Below are positions 38,133 through 50,129 of a stretch of DNA of 64,000 nucleotides, piece after piece; the first letter of the stretch is position 1; each line of letters opens with the position of its first letter. The notes under the pieces were generated by a model. That model was given only the letters and a program-made list of their open reading frames with translations. It had not been told where the DNA came from and did no database searches. The position numbers and the translations under genes were made by a program. This DNA comes from Euborellia annulipes (lineage: Eukaryota; Arthropoda; Insecta; Dermaptera; Anisolabididae), in contig JAKCPI010022111.1 in assembly GCA_023213315.1 (NCBI GenBank), forward strand, positions 61,073-125,072, in the 5' to 3' direction.

Positions 38133-41100
38133 TTATGTTTTATAAGGAGGAAGATATTCTCGATCGGGTCGACCTGGCTGTGTTCCTTGAGTGGGTCTTG
38201 TTCCTGAGGGAAATTGTCCTTGGCCTTCTTGAGGATATCCAGGACTTGATTGTGAGGGAAAACTTCCTGATATAGAAGGACCCTGCGGATAATTACCTGA
38301 TCCGCTAGGATAGCCACCAGGACCAGAAGGAGTAGTGGCACTAGCACCGCCAGGCCTCTGAGAAAATCCACTTGTTCCAGAAGGCCCTCCGCTTGGATAG
38401 CCACCAGGACCAGATGGAGTAGTGCTACTAGGACCGCCCGGCCTCTGAGAAAATCCGGTTTGCCCAGAAGGCCCTCCACTTGGATAGCCACCAGGACCAG
38501 ACGGAGTAGTGCTACTAGGACCGCCCGGCCTCTGAGAAAATCCAGTTTGCCCAGAAGGTCCTCCACTTGGATAGCCACCAGGACTAGATGGAGCACCGCT
38601 ACTAGGACCGCCCGGCCTCTGAGAAAATCCAGTTTGCCCAGAAGGTCCTCCACTTGGATAGCCACCTGGACTAGATGGAGCACCGCTACTAGGACCGCCT
38701 GGTCTCTGAGAAAATCCAGTTTGTCCAGAAGGTCCACCACTTGGATAACCACCAGGACCAGATGGAGCACCGCTACTAGGACCGCCAGGCCTCTGAGAGA
38801 ATTCGCTTGATCCAGAAGATCCTCCACTTGGATAACCACCAGGACCTGATGGAGTAGTGCTACTAGGACCGCCTGGCCTCTGAGAAAATCCAGTTTGTCC
38901 AGAAGGCCCACCACTTGGATAACCACCAGGACCTGATGGAGTAGTGCTACTAGGTCCACCGGGTCTCTGAGAAAATCCACTTGTTCCAGAAGGTCCTCCA
39001 CCTGGATAGCCACCAGGACCAGATGTACTGCTGCTAGGACCGCTCGGCCTCTGAGAAAATCCACTTTGTCCAGAAGGTCCACTAGGATAGCCACCAGGAC
39101 CTGAAGGAGTAGACCCACTAGGACCTCCAGGCCTCTGAGAAAATCCACCTGGGCTGGGAGATCCACCACTTGGATAACCACTTGTTTGAAAAGCTTCTTG
39201 AGGAGATCCGCCAGGTCCCTGCGGAAATCTAGTTTGTTCTAAAGGAAAACCACCTTGTCCCTGAGAACCACCTGGTCTCTGAGTACTTTGAGGATATCCT
39301 GAACCACCATCAGGGCTTTGTGAAAAACCACCTGGACCACTAGGACCACCAGGTCTTTGTGGAAAACCACTTGGAGTTTGAGGACCTCCAGTTCCCTGAG
39401 GATAGCTGCTTGAATCTGATTGTCCTTGGGGGAAGCCACTAGGTCCACCTGGAAAACCTCCAGGACCGAACGGTCCTGGTCTTTGTGAAATTGTTGATCC
39501 TTGAGGATAATTACCTGGACCAAATGGTGAAGGAGCCATCGGTGGGAAACTTCCTTCAAGTCCACCAAATTTTGTATAATCATAAATATCTTTATTAACA
39601 TAAAAGTAATTAGGAGCTTCAGAACAATCAAATTGATGCCACCAAACGCATACCAAATATTCCTGATGAAATATTGTTCCATTTGGACAAAGAAAATCAA
39701 AAGTTCTATTATTCCAACAAACATGAAATGCTTGACAACGAGTTTCAATATCAGCATAATAACCTGGCCATTGTTGGGCATCACATCGGAAAGATGTTTC
39801 TGGTACAGAAGTAAGAATTGGATAATCAATGTCTGGCTCACCTGGAATTGCTGAAAAATCGCCTCCATCATAAGATCCATCATCTTCAGGACCAGAAGGA
39901 TATTGACCAAAACCACCTTGACCTTGTCCTCCAGGTCTAACCCCTGATGGAAATTGACCTTGTTCTGAACCTCCCGAAGGATATTGAGTTTGTCCACCTG
40001 GGCGACCACTGGGCCTTTCTTGACTTCCTGAAGGAAATTCTCCTTGCCCACCTGGATATTGACCTTGTCCTTGCGAGCCAGGTCGACCATCAGATCCTAC
40101 TTGTCCAGAAGGATATCCACCTTGACTTCCAGGATATTGTTCTTGTCCAATGCCTCCTGGTCTTCCACTGGGACTTCCTTGACTACCAAATCCAGTAGGA
40201 TATTGTCCTTGCCCTTGTGTACCTGGTCGACTTCCAGATCCTGCTGGACCGGAAGGATATCCACCTTGGCTTCCAGGATATTGACCTTGTCCAGAACCAC
40301 CTGGTCTTCCACTGGGACCTCCCTGATTTCCCTGTCCTTGTCCTTGCGTGCCTGGCCGACCGCCAGATCCTGTTGGCCCGGAAGGATATCCACCTTGACT
40401 TCCAGGATATTGATCTTGTCCAGAACCACCTGGTCTTCCACTGGGACCCCCTTGATTTCCCTGAGGAAACTGTCCTTGTCCTTGGGCGCCTGGTCGACCT
40501 CCAGATCCTATTGGTCCGGAAGGATATCCACCTTGACTTCCAGGATATTGTCCAGAACCGCCTGGTCTTCCACTGGGACCCCCTTGACTTCCCTGAGGAA
40601 ACTGTCCTTGTCCCTGCAGGCCTGGTCGACTTCCAGGTCCTGCTGGACCGGAAGGATATCCACCTTGACTTCCAGGATATTGTCCAGAACTATCTGGTCT
40701 TTTACTAGGACTCCCTTGACTTCCTTGAGGAAACTGTTCTTGACCTTGCGCGCCTGGACGACCACCAGAACCTGTTGGTCCGGAAGGATATCCACCTTGA
40801 CTTTCAGGATATTGTTCTTGCCCTCCTGGTCTCCCACTGGGACCTCCTTGACTTCCTTGAGGAAACTGTCCTTGTGCACCAGGCCGCCCTCCTGTACCCG
40901 TTTGTCCTGAAGGATAACCTCCTTGACTACCAGGATATTGTTCTTGCCCTCCACCAGAAGGATACTGTCCTGATCCACCAGGCCTACCTGATTCTGAAGG
41001 ATATTGGCCTTGTCCTTGTGCTCCAGGAGAAGGATATTTTTGAACACCTCCGCTGCTTCCAGATTGATACGGTCCTTGTCCTGGTCTTTCTCCTAATCCA

Positions 41101-44100
41101 CCAGAGCCAGAGGGAAATTTTGTTTGTCCTCCTGGCCTTCCACCTAAGCCGCTTGGTCCAGATGGATATTGCCCTTGTCCGTCTGGTCTTCTAGATCCAC
41201 TTGGACCTGAAGGATATCCACTTTGACTTCCGGGACCAGATGGATATTGACTTGTTCCTTCTGGTCTACCTCCTTGAGCTGAAGGATATTTATCTTGACT
41301 TATCGAAGGTCGTTGACCAAATGGTCTTTGAGTTGAACCACCAGGTGAAGTAGGTTGTTGAAAATCTTGGCCCGGCCGAGGATATTTGTAGCCGTCTTGA
41401 CCACCACCTTCGCCTCCTTGTTGTTGAGAAGAACCTGGACCACCAGGATATTGTTGAACATCGCTTGGTCTTCCTAATCCAGGCTGTCCTGCTTGAGTAG
41501 TAGGTTTTCCACTAGGAAACTGTCCTTGCGAGCCTGGCCGACCTGATCCTGCTGGCCCTGAAGGATATCCACCTTGACTTTCAGGGTATTGACCTTGTCC
41601 TCCTGGCCTAGAAGATAATCCACCTTGACTTCCCGGACCTGAAGGAAATTGCCCTTGTCCACTTGGTCTTCCAGGCCCAGATGTAAATTGTTCAGATCCA
41701 GATCCAGAAGGAAATTGACCTGATGATCCATCTGAAGAGCCACCACTTGGATAGCCTTGTTGGCCGGGTCTGCTTCCTGTACCAGGATAACCTGGTCTTT
41801 GGCCTCCTTGAGAAGATGATTGCTGTGGTCGTCCGCCACCTGGGAAACTTGGTCGAGGTGTACTTCCTGAAGTGTATGAAGGTCCTCCTGGTGGAATATA
41901 TTCACCCGGCCTACTGCCGCTTGGAGAAGCAGTACTGCCAGGAAATGGACTTGCAGGTTTTGGATAAGAATATCCTTCTCCCTGTTGACCCTGTTCAACA
42001 AAAGAAAAATTAATTTCTTATATTTTCAACGAAACTTTTATTTTCTGTATATTTAAGTTATATGGTTTGACTAAAAAAAAAAAAAAAAAAAAATTCTAAG
42101 TAAGAAATTTTTATAAAGCCTCTCAATTTCCAATTTAGTTAATTAAACTAATGAATTAATTTAAATTTTATTTTATATTGGGATTCTTTGGGGAGGAAGG
42201 CAAATGTCCCCTGCACTGATAACCTCTTCATTTTTATGGGGTATTTAATAGGAGTGGTTAAAATTTCCGGATGCAGTCGGAAACGAAATATAAATTTTAA
42301 TTTCTCCTAATTATCTACTTGAAATCTCAAATCTATCGGTCCAAATAAAATTTAAAATTATATAATAAATATTTACCCATGATGTTCTGGATATTGTGAC
42401 AAGAACTGGAAAAGAAAAAAATAATATTTTATTAATTATAGTATTCTATTATACTATAATTATATTATATTATACAATAATATTTTTTTTTTATGATAAG
42501 GCTAGGGAAAGTTAACTAGAATCATGGGCGTAGCCAGATATCTTGTTAGGGGGGGGGCAGCCCTTCGTTAGAGCGAGAGGGGGGTTTGAAATTAATATAT
42601 ACATAGATTATTATTTATTTAAATAAAAAAAAAATAAATTAATTTAGTGGATTGGGGCGTTAAAAAAATGCCCAATGGGAAAAATATATATTTGTTTGTT
42701 TTTTTTAATTTTTAGGACAAGCCAGGGAGGGGCAATGGCCCCCTGCCTCCCTCTGGTTACGCCCATGACTAGAATAATGAATAAAAAATTCCACAAGTTC
42801 ACTAAAAATGTGAAATTGAAAAACTATAAATTGATAGTATTTTGTTATCAGTGATATCTTAAAGGAGTGATTGGATGGCTTAACCTCTCGTTACCACACC
42901 TTAAAGAAGACTCACTCATAGTGGTATTACAGTATAAATTTGTTCGGAAAGATTTTTTGGGGGGTCAGTAAACAGCGGCCGTGGTGAGAGGGGAGAGGGG
43001 CAAGCGAATGTATTTGGAAAGTAATATGCGATAGTAAATTTATATTTTATATCAGGGGCGTATATAGAAATTTTTTTCGGGGGCCCGAACTCAAAAATTT
43101 TTCTGAGGAAAATTTTTTTTTAAGAAACTATACTTTTTTCACACGAAATTTTTTGAGGAACATTTTTTCTATTGCGGAACCAAAGTTGTCCATCCTGCGG
43201 AAAAATTTGTTGCGCTGATGTCTGTATATCCCTATATATGTATATGTGTTTGGGAAATTTCGGGGGGGCCCGGGCCCCCTCGGCCCCCCCCCCTTAAATA
43301 CGCCCCTGTTTTATATCAAACTACAAAAAATGAAAAAGAAAATCAGCCATCTCTCATTTTTACTTTCTCGTATAGAATATAAAGAGAAAGTATTGTAATC
43401 TTCAAAAAATTCGTCTTCGAGATTATCATGATTCTCCACGTTTTAGACCTCCCTGAGTCCAAAAAAACCATTTTGGGCATTCTGTCTCTCTCTGTGTGTG
43501 TGTGTGTGTGTATATATGTGTGTGTGTGTGAACACGATTGCTTAAAAACCAAAGCAGCTAGATCGATTAAATTTAGTATAGACTCCTTACCCTGAAATTG
43601 TAGATTTCTTTCAACTTTTGGATTAAATACGTCACTTGAAAGTAGTACTTACCTAATAAGTTTTTTCAGAAATTTTGAAATTTTCAATTTTGAATAGTTT
43701 TTGAAATAATCAACGAAGAAAAAAACATTTTTCGTTAATTTTGAAAAAAAAATCATAACAAAATCATTACAGGTGTCATTAAAAAAATAAATATAAACAA
43801 ATGAATTTGTGAATCAAATTAATTTGGTAAAGTATTACTTCCAGGTGACGTATTTACTCCAAAAATTGATGGAAATCTACAATTTTAGTGTAAGGAGCAT
43901 ATACCAAATTTCATCGATCTGGCTGCTTGCGTTTTTAAGTAATCGTGTTCACACACACACGCCCAGACGCAATTCCAAAAGAATATACGAGAAAGTTTCG
44001 AGGAAGTCATTCCCCTTTTATTTTTAAAATTATCCCCCTCTCTAATGTTCCATCTCTTTTCAAACAAACCTCTACCTAGTTAATATTTATTTTTAATATA

Positions 44101-47100
44101 AAATTTTAAAAATTAATACTTAAAAATTTGATTTGTCTATATATTCTGGTAAACAAGTACAGAATGCAACTTTAAATTATTGTCGGGAACTAAATATATG
44201 TCAACACAAAAAAACTTTCGATTACCGTAGGTAAGAGAAAGTTTTGTGCTGTGCGACAGTCACACCAGATTTTTTTTTTAAATTTTTATCCATACAGAAT
44301 AAATAAATATATTTTTGATTATCAATTTTCGATTTTTACTTTCTCTTAGCCTATATATGAAATATATAAGAGAGAAAGTATTGCGATCATGTCAAAAAAT
44401 TCGATGTCCAGATTTTGATGGATATACATGTTTTGAGGTCCCCTGAGTCCAAAAAAGTGGGTCCCGCAAATTGGTCTGTGTGTGTGTGTGTGTGTCTGTG
44501 TGTCTGTGTGTGTGTAACGATTTTTTAGCATGAAGGAGTTGAGCTAGCGGATTGAAATTTTATATTTAACTTAGGTACCTTTGAAGAATCTCAAAATAAG
44601 CTTTTGAACAAAATCGGCCAAAAAGTACTAGTACTTTACTGATGTACTTTTTCAGTTTTTTTCGATTTTCTCAAAATTCCCTCCAAGGATTTTTTTTTTA
44701 AATTCATAAATGAACTATTTTTTAGATGCTCTTTAAAATGTATATTCTCATTTTGCCGTTGAAATCTTCTGAAGACCACTTTACTCTTGTTCTTCATAGG
44801 AAAGTAGAAATGGTTGCCATGGTAACGGAATTTAAATCTTTTTCTTTTTATTAGATTAAAAATCAATTATTATTTAAATTCCCATTTTTTTTAAATTTAT
44901 TTGTGTCTTTAATTGTTTCAAAGAAAACATATATGTCTCTCTCTCACTTGCAAACATTATCGTCTCTCTCTACTCTTTTTAAATTCCCTTTCCACCTTAT
45001 CTTCGCATAGAAACAATGTTAATTTCCTATAGGGATTTGTATGTTAATTTCGATTCAAAAGGGGTCCCCTTTGGAACTTTTTAGGCATTTAAAATTTTTT
45101 TCCCCAATTCTTATGAAATTTTGTATTTATTTACGAATCTATATTGTGTATAAAATGTCCAAATATGAGATTAAAATTTTGAAAAATAACCATAGTTTAT
45201 TTGAAGCAGTCAACATTTAAAATGCAAGTTTGAAACTAAGGTGCTATCGGAAACTAAATATATCTCGACACAAAAAATCTGGTGTGGCCAGCACAGTGCG
45301 CAACTTTCTCTTACCGAAGGGTAAGAGAAAGTTGTGTGCTGTGCGCCAGTCACACCAGATTTTTTTTTATATACTGGTATTGAATAAAAAAAAAAAAAAA
45401 TATATTAAATTTAAAATCAATGCTATTGTACTAGGGGGTGAGAAGTTCACATTCCGTCTCTCATACGACAAAAATTTATTTCAATTAGATTGGCCTCCAA
45501 TCAATGTGAATAAATTGGGATCGGATCTAAATAGCCTCTGATGCCGAAAAAGCTCTTAAATAACAAAAAAATAAAAATAAATGAAAGCTATATAAGCTCA
45601 TGATTATATATTGGTTTTCTAACTACTGGATTACATACATATTTTTTAAATGTGCCACGGTTACATCTTTTCGAGTATCCTGTACGTTATAATTTGCATT
45701 AATGAAATTCATCTAACGAAACAGCATCTGTATTTGGTTGCTAAATTGCAATAGATCAAATGTTAGAAAAAAAATCCTAAAAAATTGCATATATATCGAA
45801 TATATTGCACTTAAATAGGTTTATAATTGAATGTTGATGGTATGCAGAGGTGACTGACGGACGCTTTAACGTCGTCAATTGCATCATGAGGAAGTAAACT
45901 TGAAAGAAACCGAAATACTTGCTTCATTCGTGTGAGTCTGTCTTTCTGGTGCGAAAAATGCTCTCACTTGATCTCTATCAATTTGTTTGGCCCTCTACAT
46001 TTCTGCTCCCGATTATCTCCTGACTATCCCACGCCGATTACAACATTTTGCACCTACTGAGTATGTCACGGTAATTGCAATTGAGATCTCACTCACGTTG
46101 TCAAAGTAGGGTGCGATTATTTCTTTTTTTTTTTTATAATTTACTCGCTTATTGTTTCTTACTTAAAAAGTTTATGTGAAAATTTATTCATTAATTGCAA
46201 AAATCAATTTGTTTATGATTTTATAATACATGTTTTATTTCAAATTCTTCTTTGATTAATATTAAAATTATCATTTTAATACAATACAAAACAAAATATT
46301 CGTTTTGAAATTTGCTGTGTATTATTTACTGAATTAATTAGTAATATTTAATAATAGCCTATATTTCTATGAATAGAAGTATGTTTTTCACACACAACCC
46401 TTAATCATAATCTAAAGTAATTTTTAGAACCTCATAAAATTATAAAATAACATCTAATTATTAGACATTTTTACTTTCTCTTACCTATGTATATATGTAA
46501 TATATATATAGAGAGAAAGTATTGGTTCATGTCAAAAATTCGATGTCGAGATTTTGATGGATCTTCACGTTTTGAGGTCCCCTGAATCCAAAAAAGTGGT
46601 TTTCGCGACATGGTCTGTCTGTGGGTGGGTGGGTGGGTGGGTGTGTGGGTGTGTGTCAAATTTTAAGCATGAAGGAATTGAGCTATGAGGCTGAAATTTT
46701 ATATTTAAGTTAAACACCCCCGGGACCGGAAAAATAAGCTTTTAATCAAAATCGGCCAAAGAGTACTAGTACTTTACTGATGTACTTTTTCAGTTTTTTT
46801 CGATTTTCTCAAAATTCGCTCTAACGATTTTGATTAAAATTCAAAAATCAATTATTTTTTAGATGCTCTTTCAAATGTATATTCTCGTTTTGCCCTCAAA
46901 ATTGTTTGAAGCACACTTTACTCTTGTGCTTCATAGGGAAGGATAGGAGAAATGGTTGCCATGGTAACAAAATATAAATATTTTCCCATACTTATAAATT
47001 TTACATCTGAATTCAAATATTCCCTACTGCCGGGAACTAAATACATGTCGACACAAAAAATCTGGTGTGACAAGCACAGAACACAACTTTCGATTACCGA

Positions 47101-49232
47101 AGGTAAGAGAAAGTTGTGTGCTGTGCGCCAGTCCACCAGATTTTTCAAATATAATTTGAACTTTTTGGAATATTTTACTTTTAATGATGGCTAATTTAGA
47201 ATCCGGTGTATGACCAAGGCAGAGGCGTCATTTGGGGGGGGGGGGAGCAGGGGGGATTTGCCACCCCTTTTTTTTTAATATTTCAAAATATATCTACGGG
47301 TATCTCAACTGTAACTGTAACTGTATATAACTGTTGGCCAAATTTAAGATTGGTAAATAAATTTTAAGAAAAAAAAAAAGTTTGCCCCACCCCAGAAAAC
47401 TTCTACATACAAATAATTACCGAATCATTTTAAAATACATGTGTTTAAAATATTCTTATTTTTACAAAAAATAAAAATGTGGGAGGAGGGGCTGGGACGA
47501 CCATCTGGATCTCTCATCCCCACTCTTTGGAATCTTAAACTGGTTAGGTCATGATTTGCCCGAAACTTTTTATTTATAAATTTAAAATAAAAATTTCAAG
47601 CCTTCAAGATAATTGGAAAAGAAAGAAAAAATGTCGAGATTCTGGTCAAGACTTTTTTCTGTAGATCAGGCATGTGCAACCTAGGGCCCGCGGGCCCAAT
47701 TCGGCCCGCGTAGTCATTTTATAAAGCCCGTAAATATATTTTCAAACATCAAAAAAATTTAGTTACCTTTACTGGTGTACTTTTTCAGTTTTTTTTCGAT
47801 TTTCTCAAAATTCGCTTCACCAAAATTGTTTAAAATTCATAAATCAATGATATTTTAGATGCTCTTTAAAAAGTATATCAGTGACATTTTTCGTGGAAAT
47901 TCTTTGAAGTACAGATGTAGTTTTTCAGATTTTTCAAATTCATTTTCTGGCTCTTCCTTCCATTGAGCCAATGTTAATTCCCTATGGGGATTTGCATGTT
48001 AATTTCGATTTAAAAGGGGGTGGTTCTTTGGAAGTTCCTTTGGAACTTTTTACACATTTAAAAAAAATTTTCTTTTTGTAAATTTTGTATTTATTTAGGT
48101 ATTGTTTGTTTGTAATAAGGCGCACCAGCTACTAAGACTATACGCGTATTTATTTAGGATTCTCTATTGTTTATAAAATATCCAAATATGAGATTATATA
48201 ATTAATTATATTAATATATAAATATTAATAATATATAAATAATAATTAAAAAATTTTATGTTAAAACAAGGTATGTAAACTTCAATAACGAAAAAATAAT
48301 AAATTAATTGAAATGTAATTTTATGAAAATTCTTTCTAGATCAAATGAAAATTATCATATCAAATAAAATTATAAAATAACAACCCATAATTACATGACT
48401 ACAGGTGTATCAAACAATATAATTGATTCAAATGTTATTGAGGTACGTAATAAAAATTGTAATTAGTAAGACGTGATATAAAATTAAAAGAAAAATTAAT
48501 AATTATAAAACAGTATTAATAAAATTTTAAAAAATGTTAATCTTAAGCTATTAAAAAACAGACGAACAAGATAAAATAATATTTGAATGTATTATGCAAT
48601 TGTAGGTCCTGAGGATGATGTTTTCACATCGAAACTGATCTTTGTACAAGGCAGTTGGCCATCAATAATATAACTTAAAAATAAAAACTTTTTGTTTTTA
48701 TTGATTTATTGACCTATCATCAGTCATTGACGAAAGAAGCTGCATAGTCAACTTGTGAATGATTATCTCGTCCGAATCAGCATATAAATATGAGATTAAA
48801 ATTTGGAAAAGCTCTTGGGCTTGGCGTAGTTGGTAGCGCGCCTGCCTTTATACCAAGGGTCCAGGGTTCCGATCCCAGGCAGTCCGATGATTTTATTTAA
48901 GCCATTTTGATACCAAATGGCTTAAATAAGAATGCCTGGACCCCAATATATATATTTTTATAATAACGGTTATTGTTTAAAGTCTTATATGGCCTAAGTG
49001 CCGAAAAGACTGTGTGAATGGAAAAAAAATGTGTTAAAAAAAAAAAAATTGAAAAATCACCATAGTTTATTTCAAGCAGTCAACTTTCAAAATTCACAGA
49101 GCCTTTGGAAATTTTGAATTAATTGAATTTTTTTTTACTTTTGGTTAATGTGCGCTAGTCACACCAGATTTTTTTAAATTCATCTGAATTAGTGCATTTT
49201 TACTTACATAGTATCAGTCGAAGTCCTTGCAT
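38133..49232 (-). CDS. CPAP1-type cuticle protein with long Gly/Pro/Gln repeats
   Basis: Secreted chitin-binding matrix protein, probably structural in cuticle. Exons 49232-49208 (MQGLRLIL), 42405-42377 and 41990-38133 join in frame and give 1303 residues; the splice creates a signal peptide MQGLRLILFLVTISRTSW followed by GQQGEGYSYP. One CBM14 (peritrophin-type) domain lies at about 750-812 with six cysteines: FRCDAQQWPGYYADIETRC, FHVCWNN, FLCPNGTIFHQ, CVWWHQFDC. The YYAD...C..FHVC...CPNGT.F....CVWW pattern is that of CPAP1. Before it stand about nine units of ~44 residues (GGYPSGPAGSG.RPG.QGQ), after it about ten of ~29 (GGYPSGGPSG.TGFSQRPG). No stop in 3.8 kb. Other CPAP1 proteins usually have shorter flanks. 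Long open frames in the other five frames here are shadows of the repeats. A non-coding leader continues to 49255, so another upstream exon is likely. Confidence 0.9.
38330..39170 (-). repeat. coding minisatellite, ~84-90 bp unit, ~10 copies
   Basis: The word CTCTGAGAAAATCC (plus strand) recurs at about 38357, 38447, 38530, 38620, 38707, 38878, 38968, 39053 and 39137, with a variant at 38798. Each unit encodes FSQRPGGPSS + GPGGYPSGG. Unit length stays a multiple of three. Confidence 0.85.
40040..40960 (-). repeat. coding minisatellite, ~132 bp unit, ~7 copies
   Basis: GGAAGGATATCCACCTTGAC (plus strand) recurs about every 130-135 bases, each unit encoding GSQGGYPSGP + RPG + QGQ + GRPGG. Degenerate units continue to about 41620. 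Confidence 0.8.
42533..42767. mobile_element. hAT-type MITE, family M1
   Basis: Ends CATGGGCGTAGCCAG and GGTTACGCCCATG with exact duplication ACTAGAAT at 42525-42532 and 42768-42775. Confidence 0.88.
43053..43308. mobile_element. hAT-type MITE, family M3
   Basis: Ends CAGGGGCGTATATAG and AATACGCCCCTG with exact duplication TTTTATAT at 43045-43052 and 43309-43316. Confidence 0.88.
43350..43810 (+). mobile_element. Helentron-like element, subfamily B
   Basis: Paired terminus TACTTTCTCGTATAG...AAGAGAAAGTATT, GATTCTCCACGTTTTAGACC, a TG microsatellite, then GCTAGATCGATTAAATTTAG, the layout of DINE-1/Helentron-associated elements. A second, inverted fragment follows at about 43830-43985. Confidence 0.65.
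44335..45365 (+). mobile_element. Helentron-like element, near-complete with insertions
   Basis: Runs from TTTACTTTCTCTTAGCC through the TG/TC microsatellite (44470-44515), GAGCTAGCGGATTGAAATTT, TAGATGCTCTTTAAAATG, GGTTGCCATGGTAACGG, to the terminal hairpin CTTACCGAAGGGTAAGAG and CCAGTCACACCAGATTTTTT. Extra sequence sits between 44840 and 45240. Confidence 0.75.
46468..47145 (+). mobile_element. Helentron-like element, most complete compact copy
   Basis: Order: paired 5' end (TACTTTCTCTTACC / GAGAGAAAGTATTGG), GATGTCGAGATTTTGATGG, GGTCTGTCTG plus GTGGGTGG microsatellite, GAGCTATGAGGCTGAAATTT, GTACTAGTACTTTACTGATG, TAGATGCTCTTTCAAATG, terminal stem-loop CGATTACCGAAGGTAAGAG. About 680 bases, no coding capacity. 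Confidence 0.8.
47220..47400 (+). mobile_element. hAT-type MITE, family M2, 3' end lost
   Basis: Begins CAGAGGCGTCATTTGGG and aligns with the 27867 copy to the TTTGCCCCACCCCAG segment. Confidence 0.65.
47760..48180 (+). mobile_element. Helentron-like internal fragment
   Basis: Contains TACTGGTGTACTTTTTCAG, ATTTTAGATGCTCTTTAAAA and TGGGGATTTGCATGTTAATT as in 44635-45060 and 51175-51420. Confidence 0.6.
48605..48640 (+). ncRNA. hammerhead-like motif with defective stem III
   Basis: Stem I GGTC/GATC, core CTGAGGA and perfect stem II GATGT-TTTC-ACATC before GAAAC are present, but the expected GU before the cleavage base is missing. Confidence 0.35.
48817..49012 (+). mobile_element. tRNA-derived SINE type 1, uninterrupted
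   Basis: A-box-like TGGCGTAGTTGG and B-box-like GGGTTCCGATCCC in the first 75 bases, then GGCAGTCCGATG, a GATACCAAATGGC hairpin and tail TGGCCTAAGTGCCGAAAAGA. Defines the full unit of the element split at 17473. Confidence 0.75.
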
Positions 49233-49980
49233 GTTTATTTTTCCGCCAAATCGACCTAGAAATAGAAAAAAATTATATAAATAAAATTAATAATTAAAGA
49301 TCGATGGAGGGTGGGGACGGGAAAAAAAAAAAAAAAAAGATTGAATTTTAATATTTCTCTCTTTATATTTGTCTTTTCATTTGAAAGTGTCGATCTCTAA
49401 CGAGTAAAGATAGGAAAATGCGTGTTCAACAGAGACATCATCCATAATGTATATTTATAATATATAAATACACTGAAAGTTATTTTATAGTAGTTTAAAA
49501 TAAATGAGAGGAAGTCTATTGTTATTTTTTAAGATAAGATTAAAAATACTTAAACACTTAAATACCTTATAAATATTATAGTCAATTAATTGTTTTCATG
49601 TCCCTTGTATAAAAATTGTGTATTGTAACATCAGGGTCATTTAAACAAGTTTTTTCTTTAAGTAGTATAGAGGAGAAAGAGTAAATAATCCCTTAGAAAC
49701 GAAAAAATTAGTAATTTTTTTTGAAATTACAATTTTTATAATTATATATAATCACATGATTATTGTAAAGAAGGCAACAATAAATTTGTTAAACAATTTA
49801 AAAAAATTAAAATTAATTATTATCTTCGTGCTTATAAGATAATGATATTTAATTAATTTTAATTATTTTACGAAATTATATTTATTATTAATAGGGTAGA
49901 TTTTATCTGAATAATTTGAATATAGGGATGGAAGTGAGGAAGTACGGGTGCAGCAAATAAAGAGAGCCAAATGCCGAAAA

Positions 49981-50025
49981 AGAGACGTTTCGGACAAAAT
50001 TTCATTTGCCCATCCTCAGTTCTTG
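49981..50025 (-). ncRNA. hammerhead ribozyme motif
   Basis: Minus strand: CTGAGGA, stem II TGGGC...GTCC, GAAACGTC, then TCTC. Stem I is only partly paired. A diverged copy of the surrounding sequence (CAAATAAAG..GAGCC...AAATGCCGAAA) is at 51550-51600. Confidence 0.45.
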
Positions 50026-50129
50026 TAGGCTTATAATTTAATTGGGACGAAAGTCATTGTTGATGCGGCACAAAAAGTCTATATTTTTTAAAACGGGCGA
50101 GTGTTTAATTCTACGTGAGAGTCTATTTT

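Larger units (their letters stand above)
42406..49207. other. first coding intron of the cuticle gene, 6.8 kb
   Basis: No exon seen. Contains MITEs M1 (42533) and M3 (43053), Helentron-like copies (43350, 44335, 46468, 47760), MITE M2 (47220), a hAT-like terminus near 47668 (CAGGCATGTGCAACCTAGGG), a hammerhead relative (48605) and a SINE (48817). Confidence 0.6.

Noticed and set aside
38078..42013. Very long open frames in other frames across the cuticle gene (Leu/Val/Asp-rich, Arg/Thr/Ser-rich)
   Set aside because: They are shadows of the repeat-coding exon. Only the frame with signal peptide, CBM14 domain and consistent splicing is supported.
43497..43530. TG microsatellite as an independent feature (also 44470, 46620, 53570)
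   Set aside because: It is the internal microsatellite of Helentron-like elements, always at the same position in the element.
48817..48900. tRNA gene
   Set aside because: Box A- and B-like words are present here and at 12062, 17473, 32463 and 54954, but the cloverleaf does not close and SINE bodies follow.
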